A DNA stretch of 26,795 nucleotides from an uncultured Ruminococcus sp. (GTDB lineage Bacteria; Bacillota; Clostridia; Oscillospirales; Ruminococcaceae): assembly GCA_902464115.1 (NCBI GenBank), contig CABQIF010000014.1:1-26795 (forward strand), in the 5' to 3' direction. The position numbers and the translations under genes are program-made. Of this stretch, positions 1 to 7,467 are shown piece by piece. Position 1 is the stretch's first letter; each line of letters begins with the position of its first letter. The notes below the pieces were generated by a model that saw only the letters and a program-made list of their open reading frames with translations, ran no database searches and had not been told where the DNA came from.

Positions 1-42
1 GTCTTTTTGAAGTTGGAACAGGAACGGACAGCGAAAGAATAA
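1..42 (+). CDS. 3' end of an upstream gene (partial)
   Basis: The first 14 codons of the window read as an open frame ending in TAA at 40-42, with a charged C-terminus (LEQERTAKE). It would be the tail of a gene that starts outside the window. No family can be assigned from 13 residues. The 75 bases between this stop and the next start show no clear promoter or terminator, so the two genes may be co-transcribed. That it is coding at all is an inference. Confidence 0.35.
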   Translation, partial: VFLKLEQERTAKE

Positions 43-117
43 GAAAAAAGCTGACAGTTTTGTGCAGCCGGAAGACCAAAAACGGTATCCTTGAACAAGA
101 AAAACGGAGGCACAGAG

Positions 118-756
118 ATGAAAATACCGATGATTGGCTTTGCATTTACCATGACAGCATGTTTCTTGATGACCGGTTGCAGCGGTGTTGGGGTTGGAGG
201 CGGCAGTACCACGTCCAGCAACCAGCTGAACACCGCTTTTACAACAGGCGTTACCATGGAACTTGAGGAGATGACCGCAGAGGGAACGATGCAGCGAGTG
301 GGGGCAGGGGAATGGAATGTTTCCTTTTCCGAGCCGTCCCAGCTAGCAGGGGTACGGCTGGATTTCCAGAAAGGGGAAGTGACTGCCTCTTATAAAGGGC
401 TGGCATTTTCTGTTCCGCAGACAGCTTTGCCAGCAAAGTCGATTTTGTATCAGTTTATTTTAGCAGCCGACCAGCTTGCAGAGGAGTCCACCTTGCAGGG
501 CACATCGAAAGATGGCGGTATGGTGTTAAGCGGTGATTTGGAGGCTGGCAGCTATGAACTGACCATGACAGCAGAGGGCATTCCGGCGATTTTCTCAATG
601 AAGAATCAAAATGCGGTTCTGACCTTTCACGATTTTGTTTCCAACGGGGCAGTATCAGAATCAGAAATGCCTGCAGAATCGGAATTGCAGACCACAGAAT
701 CTGTATTACAAACGGAGTCAACGGAATTGGAAACAACGCTGGAATCACAGGAGTAA
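118..756 (+). CDS. Small surface lipoprotein of unknown function
   Basis: The product is 212 residues and should be secreted and lipid-anchored to the outer face of the membrane. The N-terminus is a typical signal peptide ending in the lipobox LMTGC (Cys21), followed by a Gly/Ser-rich stretch. The middle part is predicted beta-rich, and the last 35 or so residues form a Glu/Ser/Thr-rich tail. An in-frame TTG exists 27 bases upstream, but the ATG at 118 has a GGAGG 7 bases before it and gives a clean signal peptide, so it was chosen. No domain was recognised. It is followed at once by a strong promoter and a hairpin. Confidence 0.8.
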   Translation: MKIPMIGFAFTMTACFLMTGCSGVGVGGGSTTSSNQLNTAFTTGVTMELEEMTAEGTMQRVGAGEWNVSFSEPSQLAGVRLDFQKGEVTASYKGLAFSVPQTALPAKSILYQFILAADQLAEESTLQGTSKDGGMVLSGDLEAGSYELTMTAEGIPAIFSMKNQNAVLTFHDFVSNGAVSESEMPAESELQTTESVLQTESTELETTLESQE

Positions 757-774
757 AATTTTTTTGAAAAACAC

Positions 775-803
775 TTGACAATGGATGCGGATTCTGATAT
801 AAT
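775..803 (+). promoter_or_regulatory. Perfect consensus sigma-A promoter
   Basis: TTGACA (775-780), a 17-base spacer and TATAAT (798-803) make an exact consensus promoter right after the lipoprotein stop. The predicted start near 810 lies only about 16 bases before a strong hairpin, so most transcripts should be very short. Confidence 0.75.
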
Positions 804-825
804 GAGGGAAATGAATGTGGGCAAA

Positions 826-862
826 GACGCCTTTCTCAGAAATGAGAAAGGCGTCTTTTCTT
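826..862 (+). terminator. Intrinsic terminator with GAAA tetraloop
   Basis: Arms 826-838 and 843-855 pair perfectly over 13 bp around a GAAA tetraloop, followed by a T-rich run (TTTTCTTTT). It can terminate the lipoprotein gene and would also cut off the transcript from the promoter at 775-803 after about 45-50 bases. Confidence 0.8.
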
Positions 863-1410
863 TTATAACCTATTTGTGGTAAAAGATTGCATTCATAAGA
901 CAATAAAAAGTTACAGATGGGAGAAATGCATATCATGAAAACCAATAACATTCATGAGGTGCTTCATATAGGAACAGAGCTTATGGAATTTCACAACAAA
1001 AAACAAGAACGGGACTTCTATGAGCCAACATGCAGGCAAATGCAGTTCCGATAAAGTACCGGATTGCAGGAAAAACCGTTGATTCTTGCAGCAATCATGT
1101 CGGAGAAATAGAACAAACAAACCATACATGCCATGTTGCTTGGTGGTCAACAGGCAGCATCTGACTTGCAGGGCATGAATGAAAAAACCGACAGCGACCA
1201 GTTTGCAGCAGAATCAGAACGGGTTTCATCTGCGGATTTCTCTGGGCAAGAACACCGCTGGAACTGCCCGAAAGCCAACCGCATAGATGACACGAATGGC
1301 AACCAAAACGGTTGAACGCAGCTTCCATTCCAGTCCGCTAAGGAGTGCTTGAAAACGATTCCAGTACAGCAAAAAGACAGGAGATGAAGAATCCTGCGAT
1401 GTGCAAGAAA
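863..1410. other. Gene-poor stretch, no convincing gene
   Basis: About 550 bases between two terminators hold only short overlapping open frames on both strands, none with a recognisable domain. The only frame with a weak ribosome site is the 39-codon frame at 935-1054. No repeats, transposase remnants or RNA signatures were recognised. It could be decayed coding sequence or the downstream region of a rarely read-through transcript from 775-803. Confidence 0.5.
935..1054 (+). CDS. Possible 39-residue small protein
   Basis: ATG at 935 follows a weak GGGAG about 11 bases upstream and opens a 39-residue frame, charged and hydrophilic (begins MKTNNIHEVL, ends CRQMQFR). It lies downstream of the promoter/terminator pair at 775-862, so it would be expressed only after read-through. 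No similarity is recognised. It may be the truncated start of a decayed gene or chance. Confidence 0.2.
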   Translation: MKTNNIHEVLHIGTELMEFHNKKQERDFYEPTCRQMQFR

Positions 1411-1450
1411 AAATACCGCCGTACAAATAATTTGTATCGGCGGTATTTTT
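1411..1450. terminator. Bidirectional intrinsic terminator
   Basis: Arms 1411-1427 and 1431-1447 form a long stem (one mismatch) around a 3-base loop. There is an A-run before and a T-run after, so it works on both strands. It ends the minus-strand AraC gene whose stop codon overlaps its edge. Confidence 0.75.
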
Positions 1451-2204
1451 ATGACTCTATCTCTTCCGGCTCGGCAATCATATTATTACGGGACTGCTGA
1501 TTCCGGTATTGTTTCGGTGTTAAGTGCGTGTATTTTTGGAACAGCTGAATAAAATGGCTCTGGGAAGAAAAGGAAAGCGAAGCGGCAATGCTCCGGCAGG
1601 GATAATCTGTATAACGCAGCAGGTTTTTTGCCTCTTCCATTTTTTGCATGAGAATATAATTGTGAATGGAACAGCCCATTTGCTCTTGAAAGAGTTTGGA
1701 AAGATAGCTGGGATGCAGCTGCAAATATTCTGCAATATCCGGAACAGATAGCTTTTTTCGGATGTTCTGGTGAATGTAATTGATACAAATTGCAATATGT
1801 TTCGAGGAAATATCCTGTTTTTGCAGTCGCTTCATTTTCAGTGTGTATTCCATGCAGGCTTCATCGTGTAGGGCTTCCATGTCCACCAGTCGGTGGGTTT
1901 GGTCGGCAGATTGGATGTAGTTGTCTTGAATGTCGAACGCTTGTACTTCCGGCATACCGGCTTGAATGCAGAAATGTGTGAGCATGGTAATGGTGACAAT
2001 GAAATGATACCGCATATTTTGAACAGAAGTTTCTGAAAGAACATTGTTGTCACAGAGTTTTCGGAAATCTTTTTTTTCTAAGAATGCTTTTACTTCCTGT
2101 AAATTTCCGCTGCTGACCAATTGATAGAATCGGGAGCGGATTTCGGTTGGATAATGTAGAACTTTTTGTTTCGATTTGTTTTTTTGATAAAAATTCGTTG
2201 CCAT
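1449..2204 (-). CDS. AraC/XylS-family transcriptional regulator
   Basis: This is a 251-residue DNA-binding regulator. The C-terminal 100 or so residues carry the double helix-turn-helix of the AraC family: LSVPDIAEYLQLHPSYLSKLF as the first motif and SIAASLSFSSQSHFIQLFQKY as the second, then the usual LTPKQYR end. The N-terminal 140 residues are a ligand or dimerisation domain of unknown specificity. An upstream in-frame ATG at 2300 would add a Cys/Ile-rich extension. The ATG at 2204 has a G-rich ribosome site just before it and lies downstream of the promoter at 2248-2276, so it was chosen. It is transcribed away from the catabolic operon and could regulate it; that link is inference. Confidence 0.85.
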   Translation of the reverse strand: MATNFYQKNKSKQKVLHYPTEIRSRFYQLVSSGNLQEVKAFLEKKDFRKLCDNNVLSETSVQNMRYHFIVTITMLTHFCIQAGMPEVQAFDIQDNYIQSADQTHRLVDMEALHDEACMEYTLKMKRLQKQDISSKHIAICINYIHQNIRKKLSVPDIAEYLQLHPSYLSKLFQEQMGCSIHNYILMQKMEEAKNLLRYTDYPCRSIAASLSFSSQSHFIQLFQKYTHLTPKQYRNQQSRNNMIAEPEEIES

Positions 2205-2247
2205 AATGATTTTGCCCCCTGACCAAGCTGAAAATGAAACTATCTTA

Positions 2248-2276
2248 ATTATAACACATATTTTGTGGAAACACAA
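2248..2276 (-). promoter_or_regulatory. Promoter of the AraC-family gene, with inverted repeat at -35
   Basis: On the minus strand TTGTGT (2271-2276), 17 bases and TATAAT (2248-2253) form a promoter about 45 bases before the start codon. The -35 lies inside a perfect TTGTG-GAAA-CACAA inverted repeat (2263-2276), a plausible operator for autoregulation. Confidence 0.6.
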
Positions 2277-2332
2277 GGGGCAAAATCTGAAATATTGCAA
2301 TTTATTTTTGAAAAATCAGAAATTTTATGAGT

Positions 2333-2806
2333 TCATCGTGAATCGAATCCGGATTTCCAGTAAATGGAATGATGAATCTGCGGCAGGAACTGTTCCAGAA
2401 AGGCAGTTTGCGACAGAAAAACGCTGGAAACATTCGAGCAGGGCGAAAACCACCAGTGAGAAACCGATTGAAAATCGGGGTGCAGATAGAGCGGACATTG
2501 ATTTTGGACATCAAATAATAGTCCAAGTGGCGAGAGCGTATGCGGAAGGCAATGCAGCATCGTACAGCAAGCAGCGGTCAAGGATTCTGAACCAGCTGAT
2601 GCAGGGGTTTCTTCTGGGTGCAGATAGAGGGCATAGCCGGATTCGTGCGGAATCACGCTGCAAACTGGCATGGTTGCTTCTAATTTTGACTTTTTCAGCA
2701 GGCTTTTCCATTGGTTGCGGTTGTTGTAAGCAGGATGACAATACCGCACAAATTGCAGATTGGTACGCATGAAAAAGGAATAGATTTGTAATGCAGTCGA
2801 GTTCAT
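2333..2806 (-). CDS. Protein of unknown function, coupled to AraC regulator
   Basis: The product is 157 residues and was not recognised. It is rich in Cys, His, Ser and aromatic residues (for example TAACCTMLHCLPHTLSPLG and SVSHWWFSPCSNVSS). It has no clear signal peptide or transmembrane segment. The start was chosen at 2806 because its ATG overlaps the TGA of the upstream AraC-family gene (ATGA), with AGGAGGGG before it. That is the classic arrangement for translational coupling, so the two are probably made in a fixed ratio. It may be a partner or effector of that regulator; this is inference. Confidence 0.6.
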   Translation of the reverse strand: MNSTALQIYSFFMRTNLQFVRYCHPAYNNRNQWKSLLKKSKLEATMPVCSVIPHESGYALYLHPEETPASAGSESLTAACCTMLHCLPHTLSPLGLLFDVQNQCPLYLHPDFQSVSHWWFSPCSNVSSVFLSQTAFLEQFLPQIHHSIYWKSGFDSR

Positions 2807-3666
2807 ATTGGTTTCTTCCCCTCCTGCTGTGGACAGACGGTGTGCAGATAGTAGTCTACAAAATGTTTCGGGGTCAGTCCGGTAAATTCCTTGCATTCCC
2901 GCTGGAAGTGGGCTTGGTCGGCGTAGTGAAACATGGTAATATAGTCAGAGATGCTTTTTGCTTTATGGGATTGCTGCATCATCGTATGCAGAGCCGCTTG
3001 AAAGCGTGTGATACGGGCAAACATTTTCGGAGCATAACCCAAAGTCTCCGAGAACATCCGGTTGAGGTGGCGTTCGGAATAGCAGAGCGTTTCTGCCATT
3101 TCGCTGATTTCCAATTCTCCGTTGGAGGATGCCATTAAATATAGCATATCCTGCACGGTTTCCGGAACGGTGCAGGATTCCGGTTCTGTTTGTGCCAGTT
3201 CCGATTGCACGATGGCAACCCGTTCGGAGAGCTGTTCTGTTGCAAACAGCCGCTCCATCAGGGAACAGACTGCCGGAGAAAGTTGCGGAACAAAGGTTTC
3301 GGTGTTGGTGACTTCTCGAATCGAAAGCGGAACATCTGGGAAGAACATCCCCGGTTTCATCCGGATTCCGAAGTAGGCAGCATCTGGATAGACAATCAGC
3401 GGCTTTCGGGCGAGCGGAGAACCAATGAGTTCCATTTTGAATTGCTGGTCGTGCTGGATGAATACCACATCCACGCAGCCATCTGGAATACAGACCATGA
3501 ACAAATCCTGATTCTGCGAACGGTCAATAATTTTATGCGTGGAGAACTGATAGAACCGTGCGGTATAAGGCGTGGTCTGTACCTGTTCTTCATATTGCTT
3601 GACATCAAACGAAAAGAATGGTTGATGCATATGAAATTCCTGATAGGATGGATAAGCATTTTTCAT
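2803..3666 (-). CDS. AraC-family transcriptional regulator with N-terminal sensor domain
   Basis: This is a 287-residue regulator. The N-terminal half resembles the DUF6597-type domain of AraC proteins, with the PDGCVDVVF motif and a later GIRMKPG segment. The C-terminal 100 residues contain the AraC double helix-turn-helix (LEISEMAETLCYSERHLNRMF, then SISDYITMFHYADQAHFQREC and LTPKHFVD). The ATG at 3666 was taken as start because AAAGGAG lies about 9 bases before it; a start at 3744 would lie upstream of the mapped promoter. It is divergent from the oxidoreductase operon starting at 4051 and is the best candidate for its local activator. Confidence 0.85.
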   Translation of the reverse strand: MKNAYPSYQEFHMHQPFFSFDVKQYEEQVQTTPYTARFYQFSTHKIIDRSQNQDLFMVCIPDGCVDVVFIQHDQQFKMELIGSPLARKPLIVYPDAAYFGIRMKPGMFFPDVPLSIREVTNTETFVPQLSPAVCSLMERLFATEQLSERVAIVQSELAQTEPESCTVPETVQDMLYLMASSNGELEISEMAETLCYSERHLNRMFSETLGYAPKMFARITRFQAALHTMMQQSHKAKSISDYITMFHYADQAHFQRECKEFTGLTPKHFVDYYLHTVCPQQEGKKPI

Positions 3667-3709
3667 CAAAAAGACTCCTTTCCGGCAGAAACGTCTTGGA
3701 ATATTTCTT

Positions 3710-3738
3710 ATTATAAAAAGGGTGTCTGATTTTGTCAA
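3710..3738 (-). promoter_or_regulatory. Consensus promoter for AraC-family regulator gene
   Basis: On the minus strand TTGACA (3733-3738), a 17-base spacer and TATAAT (3710-3715) precede the regulator start at 3666. The match to consensus is exact, so the regulator should be well expressed unless repressed. Confidence 0.75.
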
Positions 3739-3895
3739 TTGCACGGGAATGATTTCTTATTTTGGTATGCGACTTTTTCGATGGACTTTCAAAAATAAAG
3801 TTTCCAATGCGGAATTTTTCTGTTTTTCGGCAGTAAAAAAAGAAAAATAACGGTTTCAGGATGTCCGATTTTTTCAATAAAAGCGATAAGTGCCG

Positions 3896-3904
3896 TGCTA
3901 TAAT
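3896..3904 (+). promoter_or_regulatory. Extended -10 promoter of the oxidoreductase operon
   Basis: TGC-TATAAT at 3896-3904 is a good extended -10, but no -35 box is visible at the 17-base distance (an AT-rich stretch instead). A promoter that lacks a -35 next to divergent AraC regulator genes fits activator dependence, which is inference. Confidence 0.6.
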
Positions 3905-3938
3905 AGAGCCATAAACAAAAAACAAATTCGACAGATGC

Positions 3939-3985
3939 AAAGGTGCATGAGAACCAGAGTCGTTCTCGTGCACCTTTTGTTTTTT
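3939..3985 (+). terminator. Leader terminator upstream of the oxidoreductase operon (candidate attenuator)
   Basis: Arms 3939-3954 and 3962-3978 form a stem of about 16 bp with a 7-base loop, followed by a T-rich run. It starts about 28 bases after the predicted transcription start and 65 bases before the first gene. An alternative small hairpin, stem ATGCA/TGCAT at 3935-3948, overlaps the 5' arm, so the two folds exclude each other. Confidence 0.7.
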
Positions 3986-4050
3986 GTTTCCCATAGCGGA
4001 TTTTCCCAATATGGAAGAAATCCAGAATGACAATAGAGGAGGTCCTTGTC

Positions 4051-4365
4051 ATGCGAATTAGCGAGCATCCCATTATTGAAAGCTACAACAAGGGAAGAAA
4101 GGTCACGTTTTCCTTTGATGGAAAGGAATTAAGCGGCTACGAAGGCGAGTCCATTGCGGCAGCACTGAAAGCAGCCGGCATGATGGTGCATCGTTATACG
4201 GCAAAGCAGCACAAGCCCCGTGGAATCTTCTGTGCAATCGGAAGATGTACGGACTGTGTGATGATTGTCAATGGCGTCCCGAATGTGCGTACTTGTGTGA
4301 CTCCATTAGAGGAAGGCATGCAGATTCAGACACAATATGGTGTCGAACCGAAGAAGGAGGACTAA
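4051..4365 (+). CDS. (2Fe-2S)-binding small subunit, HcnA/opine-oxidase type
   Basis: This 104-residue ferredoxin-like protein should carry one [2Fe-2S] cluster and pass electrons within a flavin dehydrogenase complex. It has a Fer2-type fold with ligands Cys61, Cys66 and Cys69 (CAIGRCTDC) and Cys82 (VRTC). The family is the small subunit of HcnABC-like, sarcosine-oxidase-like and opine-oxidase complexes. The ATG at 4051 follows AGGAGG with 8-base spacing; an earlier ATG at 4027 lacks that site. It is the first gene of a compact operon, 3 bases before the next gene, and sits behind the leader terminator at 3939-3985. Confidence 0.85.
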   Translation: MRISEHPIIESYNKGRKVTFSFDGKELSGYEGESIAAALKAAGMMVHRYTAKQHKPRGIFCAIGRCTDCVMIVNGVPNVRTCVTPLEEGMQIQTQYGVEPKKED

Positions 4366-4368
4366 GAT

Positions 4369-5955
4369 ATGAAACGACATGAATTGATTGTCATTGGTGC
4401 AGGCCCTGCCGGCTTGAGTGCAGCCATTGAGGCGAAAAAGAACGGCATGGATGTCATCGTATTTGATGAAAATCAGCGGCCGGGCGGTCAGCTGTTCAAG
4501 CAGATTCATAAGTTCTTCGGTTCTAAGGAACATCATGCAAAAGTGCGTGGATTCCGAATCGGTCAGCAGCTGCTGGAAGAAGCCGAGGGGCTGGGCGTTC
4601 GAGTAGAATTAGATGCAACCGTCATGGGCATCTATGAAAATAAAGAGGTCACCGTGAAGAAAGACGGCGAAGTCCATCACTATAAGGGCGATGCCATCAT
4701 CATTGCAACGGGTGCAGCAGAAAACATGATTCCGTTCAAGGGCTGGAATATTCCGGGTGTCATCGGAGCAGGTGCAGCCCAAACCATGATGAACATTCAG
4801 GGCGTGCAGCCGGGGCAAAAGATTTTGATGGTTGGCTCTGGTAACGTTGGTTTGGTTGTCAGCTTCCAGCTGTTGCAGGCTGGTTGCGAAGTGGTTGCCA
4901 TTATTGATGCAGCTCCAAGAGTTGGCGGTTATGGTGTTCATGCAGCAAAGCTCACCAGAACAGGCGTTCCGTTTTATCTGTCCCATACCGTTGTAGAGGC
5001 AAAGGGAACAGACCGTGTAACCGGTGCAGTCATTGCACAGGTAGACGACCATTTCCAGCCGATTCCGGGCACAGAAAAGGAATTGGATGTGGATACCATT
5101 TGTATTGCCGTTGGCTTGACCCCGATGTCCCAGCTGGCAAGCAATGCGACATGTAACATGGAATTGATTCCGCAGAAGGGCGGTCATGTTGCCCTGCTGA
5201 GTGAATACGGGGAAACATCCGTCAGCGGTATTTATTGTGCCGGAGATGTTGCCGGCATTGAAGAAGCAAGTTCCGCAATGATTCAGGGCAGAAGCGTTGC
5301 CTCTCATGTCAGCATGAAGGCAGGGTATCTCACCGAGGCAGAATTTGAAGAAAAGTATACGGGTTACCAAGAAGCACTGGGTCAGCTGCGGCAGGGGATG
5401 TTTGCTCCGAAGAATAAGGGCAGAAATGATTTTACCGAAACCGATGAAGGCTATCCGATTTCCAAGACTTTGCTGGCACATGGTTATATGACAGAAGAAG
5501 AACTGGCAGCATTTCCGGCAGCTTCTTATCAGAAGCCGGGCATTCATCCAGTGATTGAATGTACCCAGAACATTCCGTGCAACCCATGTCAGGACGCATG
5601 TAAGTTCGGATGTATCAAGGTTGGGGCAAACATCACCCGTCTTCCGGCAATTGATGAAGAGAAGAAGTGTACGGGCTGCGGTTTGTGTGTTGCATCTTGT
5701 TCCGGTCAGGCAATCTTCTTAGTAGATGAAACGTATGAAGAGGGCTATGCATCCATTGCGTTCCCGTATGAATTTTTACCAATGCCAAAGGTTGGCGACA
5801 AGGGAACAGCATTGGATCGGCAGGGCAAGCCCGTCTGTGAAGCAGAAATTGTCGGTGTAAAGCGTGCACCGATTATGGATAAAACCGCAGTCGTTACGAT
5901 GAAAGTACCGATTGCATTTGTAAAAACGGCAAGATTTTATCGGCCGCTTGTCTGA
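4369..5955 (+). CDS. NAD(P)/FAD-dependent oxidoreductase with C-terminal ferredoxin domain (HcnB-like)
   Basis: This 528-residue subunit has an N-terminal FAD site (GAGPAG, residues 11-15 region) and a second dinucleotide site for NAD(P) (GSGNVG, 156-161). The FAD-closing motif GIYCAGDVAG follows. The C-terminus has two Cys clusters: residues 398, 404, 407, 411 and 415, and the classic CTGCGLCVASC (434, 437, 440, 444), which should hold at least one [4Fe-4S] cluster. This fits the large diaphorase-like subunit of HcnABC/opine oxidase enzymes in anaerobes. It is flanked by the two [2Fe-2S] proteins, so electrons probably go from substrate flavin through Fe-S to NAD(P) or a ferredoxin. The substrate is unknown. 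Confidence 0.88.
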   Translation: MKRHELIVIGAGPAGLSAAIEAKKNGMDVIVFDENQRPGGQLFKQIHKFFGSKEHHAKVRGFRIGQQLLEEAEGLGVRVELDATVMGIYENKEVTVKKDGEVHHYKGDAIIIATGAAENMIPFKGWNIPGVIGAGAAQTMMNIQGVQPGQKILMVGSGNVGLVVSFQLLQAGCEVVAIIDAAPRVGGYGVHAAKLTRTGVPFYLSHTVVEAKGTDRVTGAVIAQVDDHFQPIPGTEKELDVDTICIAVGLTPMSQLASNATCNMELIPQKGGHVALLSEYGETSVSGIYCAGDVAGIEEASSAMIQGRSVASHVSMKAGYLTEAEFEEKYTGYQEALGQLRQGMFAPKNKGRNDFTETDEGYPISKTLLAHGYMTEEELAAFPAASYQKPGIHPVIECTQNIPCNPCQDACKFGCIKVGANITRLPAIDEEKKCTGCGLCVASCSGQAIFLVDETYEEGYASIAFPYEFLPMPKVGDKGTALDRQGKPVCEAEIVGVKRAPIMDKTAVVTMKVPIAFVKTARFYRPLV

Positions 5956-5977
5956 GAGAGGGGAAGGTGTCAATATC

Positions 5978-6310
5978 ATGCGTAAGATGATTCGTGTTGC
6001 AAATCCAGAACCGTTCGTTGCAAAAGACGATGACGATATGATTATCTGCCGTTGCGAAGAAATCACAAAGGGTGAGATTCGGAAAGCCGTTTATGACGGC
6101 ATGCGAACCACCAACGAAGTCAAGCGGTATTTGCGTGCCGGAATGGGACTTTGCCAAGGGCAGACCTGTCAGCGGCTGGTACAAGGCATCATTGCCGCAG
6201 AGTTAAAGACAAGACCGTCTGAGTTGGGAATGATTCAGGGACGTGCTCCGGTTCGTCCGGTCGAGATTCTCACATTCAGTAAGAATATTACAGACGTAAA
6301 GGAGGACTAA
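5978..6310 (+). CDS. BFD-like (2Fe-2S)-binding subunit
   Basis: This is a 110-residue protein with the BFD-type [2Fe-2S] signature: Cys24-x-Cys26 (ICRCEE) and Cys59-x4-Cys64 (GLCQGQTC). In opine and HcnABC-like oxidases this domain is either fused to the large subunit or, as here, a separate gene. The start at 5978 is an ATG after GAGGGGAAGG; a TTG at 5948 would overlap the preceding gene and lacks a site. It ends 3 bases before the next gene, so it belongs to the same transcript and probably the same complex. Confidence 0.85.
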   Translation: MRKMIRVANPEPFVAKDDDDMIICRCEEITKGEIRKAVYDGMRTTNEVKRYLRAGMGLCQGQTCQRLVQGIIAAELKTRPSELGMIQGRAPVRPVEILTFSKNITDVKED

Positions 6311-6313
6311 GCC

Positions 6314-7447
6314 ATGCTGGAAAAACGAGAAGCAGATATCATCATCATTGGCGGCGGTATTATGGGATGTGCGACCGCTTACCGGCTCGCAAAGCAGGGC
6401 GTGGATGTTCTGGTGCTGGAGAAGAAAGAAATCGGGAACGGCGGTTCTTGCCGGAATGCCGGCGGTGTTCGGCAGTCTGCAAGAGATCCGAAAGAATTGC
6501 CGTTGGCAATGTATGCCGTTGCAAACATCTGGCCGCACCTGAGCGAAGAACTGGGCGTGGATGTCGAATACCATCAGGGCGGCAACCTGCGGCTTGGTCT
6601 GACGGAAAAAGATATTAAAGTGTTGGAAAACCACACCGCAAAGAGCTTGAAGCTGGGCTTGGATGTCAAGATGATCAGCGGCGATGAAGCACGGGAAATC
6701 TGCCCGTATATGTCGAAAGAAGTCGTTGCTGCCAGCTGGTGTCCAACTGACGGACACGCAAATCCGCTGAAAGCAACCTTAGGCTTTTACCGGAAAGCAC
6801 TGGAACTGGGCGTAACGTTCATAACCGGTGTCAAGGTAGAAGCATTGGAAAAGGTAAAGGGCAGAGTTCGCAGAGTTCTGACGGATGACGGCGTTTATGA
6901 AGCAGACCAGATTCTGTTGTGTGCTGGTTACGAATCCCGAAAGATTGCGAACACCGTTGGTGTAGATGCTCCGGTGGAACGGCAGTTCAACGAAGTTCTG
7001 GTAACAGAAGCCCAGCCGAAGATGTTTGATATTATGATTGGTGTTGCTGGCGGTGAATTTTATGGACATCAGTCCGAACACGGTTCATTTGTATTGGGCG
7101 GCAACAGTGGTTTGCAGGCGTTCACCTCGAACAATGACAATTTTGTCACCAACAGCTTGACTGCTCCTTGTATTTCACGAGGCATTATCAAGTATTTCCC
7201 GATTCTGGACAAGGTGAAAGTCGTTCGTACCTGGTCGGGCTGGTATGACCAGTGTATTGACGTGCTGCCGGTGATCGACAATGTGAAAGAAGTGCCGGGC
7301 TTGACGGTTGCCTTTGGATTTAGCGGACATGGTTTCGGTATTAGTCCAGCCGTTTCCATCGCCCTGAGCGAACTCATTCTGAATGGCAAGTCCACCACCA
7401 TTGACATCAGTCAACTGCATTATGACCGCTTTAAGGCAAAGGGTTAA
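6314..7447 (+). CDS. DadA/HcnC-like FAD-dependent amino-acid or amine dehydrogenase
   Basis: This 377-residue protein belongs to the DAO family (D-amino-acid, glycine and sarcosine oxidases). It opens with the FAD motif GGGIMG (13-18), then LVLEKKEIGNGGSCRNAGG, which is typical of DadA-like proteins, and ends with GFSGHGFGISP, which closes over the flavin. As the substrate-oxidising subunit it should take electrons from a C-N bond to give an imine, and pass them to the three Fe-S/flavin partners upstream. AAAGGAGG precedes the ATG. D-amino acids, hydroxyproline, N-methyl amino acids and opines are all possible substrates. Confidence 0.87.
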   Translation: MLEKREADIIIIGGGIMGCATAYRLAKQGVDVLVLEKKEIGNGGSCRNAGGVRQSARDPKELPLAMYAVANIWPHLSEELGVDVEYHQGGNLRLGLTEKDIKVLENHTAKSLKLGLDVKMISGDEAREICPYMSKEVVAASWCPTDGHANPLKATLGFYRKALELGVTFITGVKVEALEKVKGRVRRVLTDDGVYEADQILLCAGYESRKIANTVGVDAPVERQFNEVLVTEAQPKMFDIMIGVAGGEFYGHQSEHGSFVLGGNSGLQAFTSNNDNFVTNSLTAPCISRGIIKYFPILDKVKVVRTWSGWYDQCIDVLPVIDNVKEVPGLTVAFGFSGHGFGISPAVSIALSELILNGKSTTIDISQLHYDRFKAKG

Positions 7448-7467
7448 TTTTGTAGAGGAGGGATTGT

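Noticed and set aside
60..266. 68-codon frame overlapping the lipoprotein gene
   Set aside because: Out of frame with the clear signal peptide and lipobox of the gene at 118-756 and without a ribosome site.
1133..1315. 60-codon plus frame in the gene-poor region
   Set aside because: No ribosome site, no recognised similarity, and competing frames of equal length exist on the other strand.
3911..3985. Full ANTAR two-hairpin target in the operon leader
   Set aside because: Only one candidate hexaloop hairpin can be drawn, and it may equally be a 5-bp stem with a tetraloop; no partner hairpin is visible upstream, so the call cannot be supported.
4609..5547. Long open frame on the minus strand within the HcnB-like gene
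   Set aside because: It lies wholly inside a gene with clear FAD, NAD and ferredoxin motifs, is rich in Cys/His/Asn as antisense frames often are, and has no ribosome site of its own.
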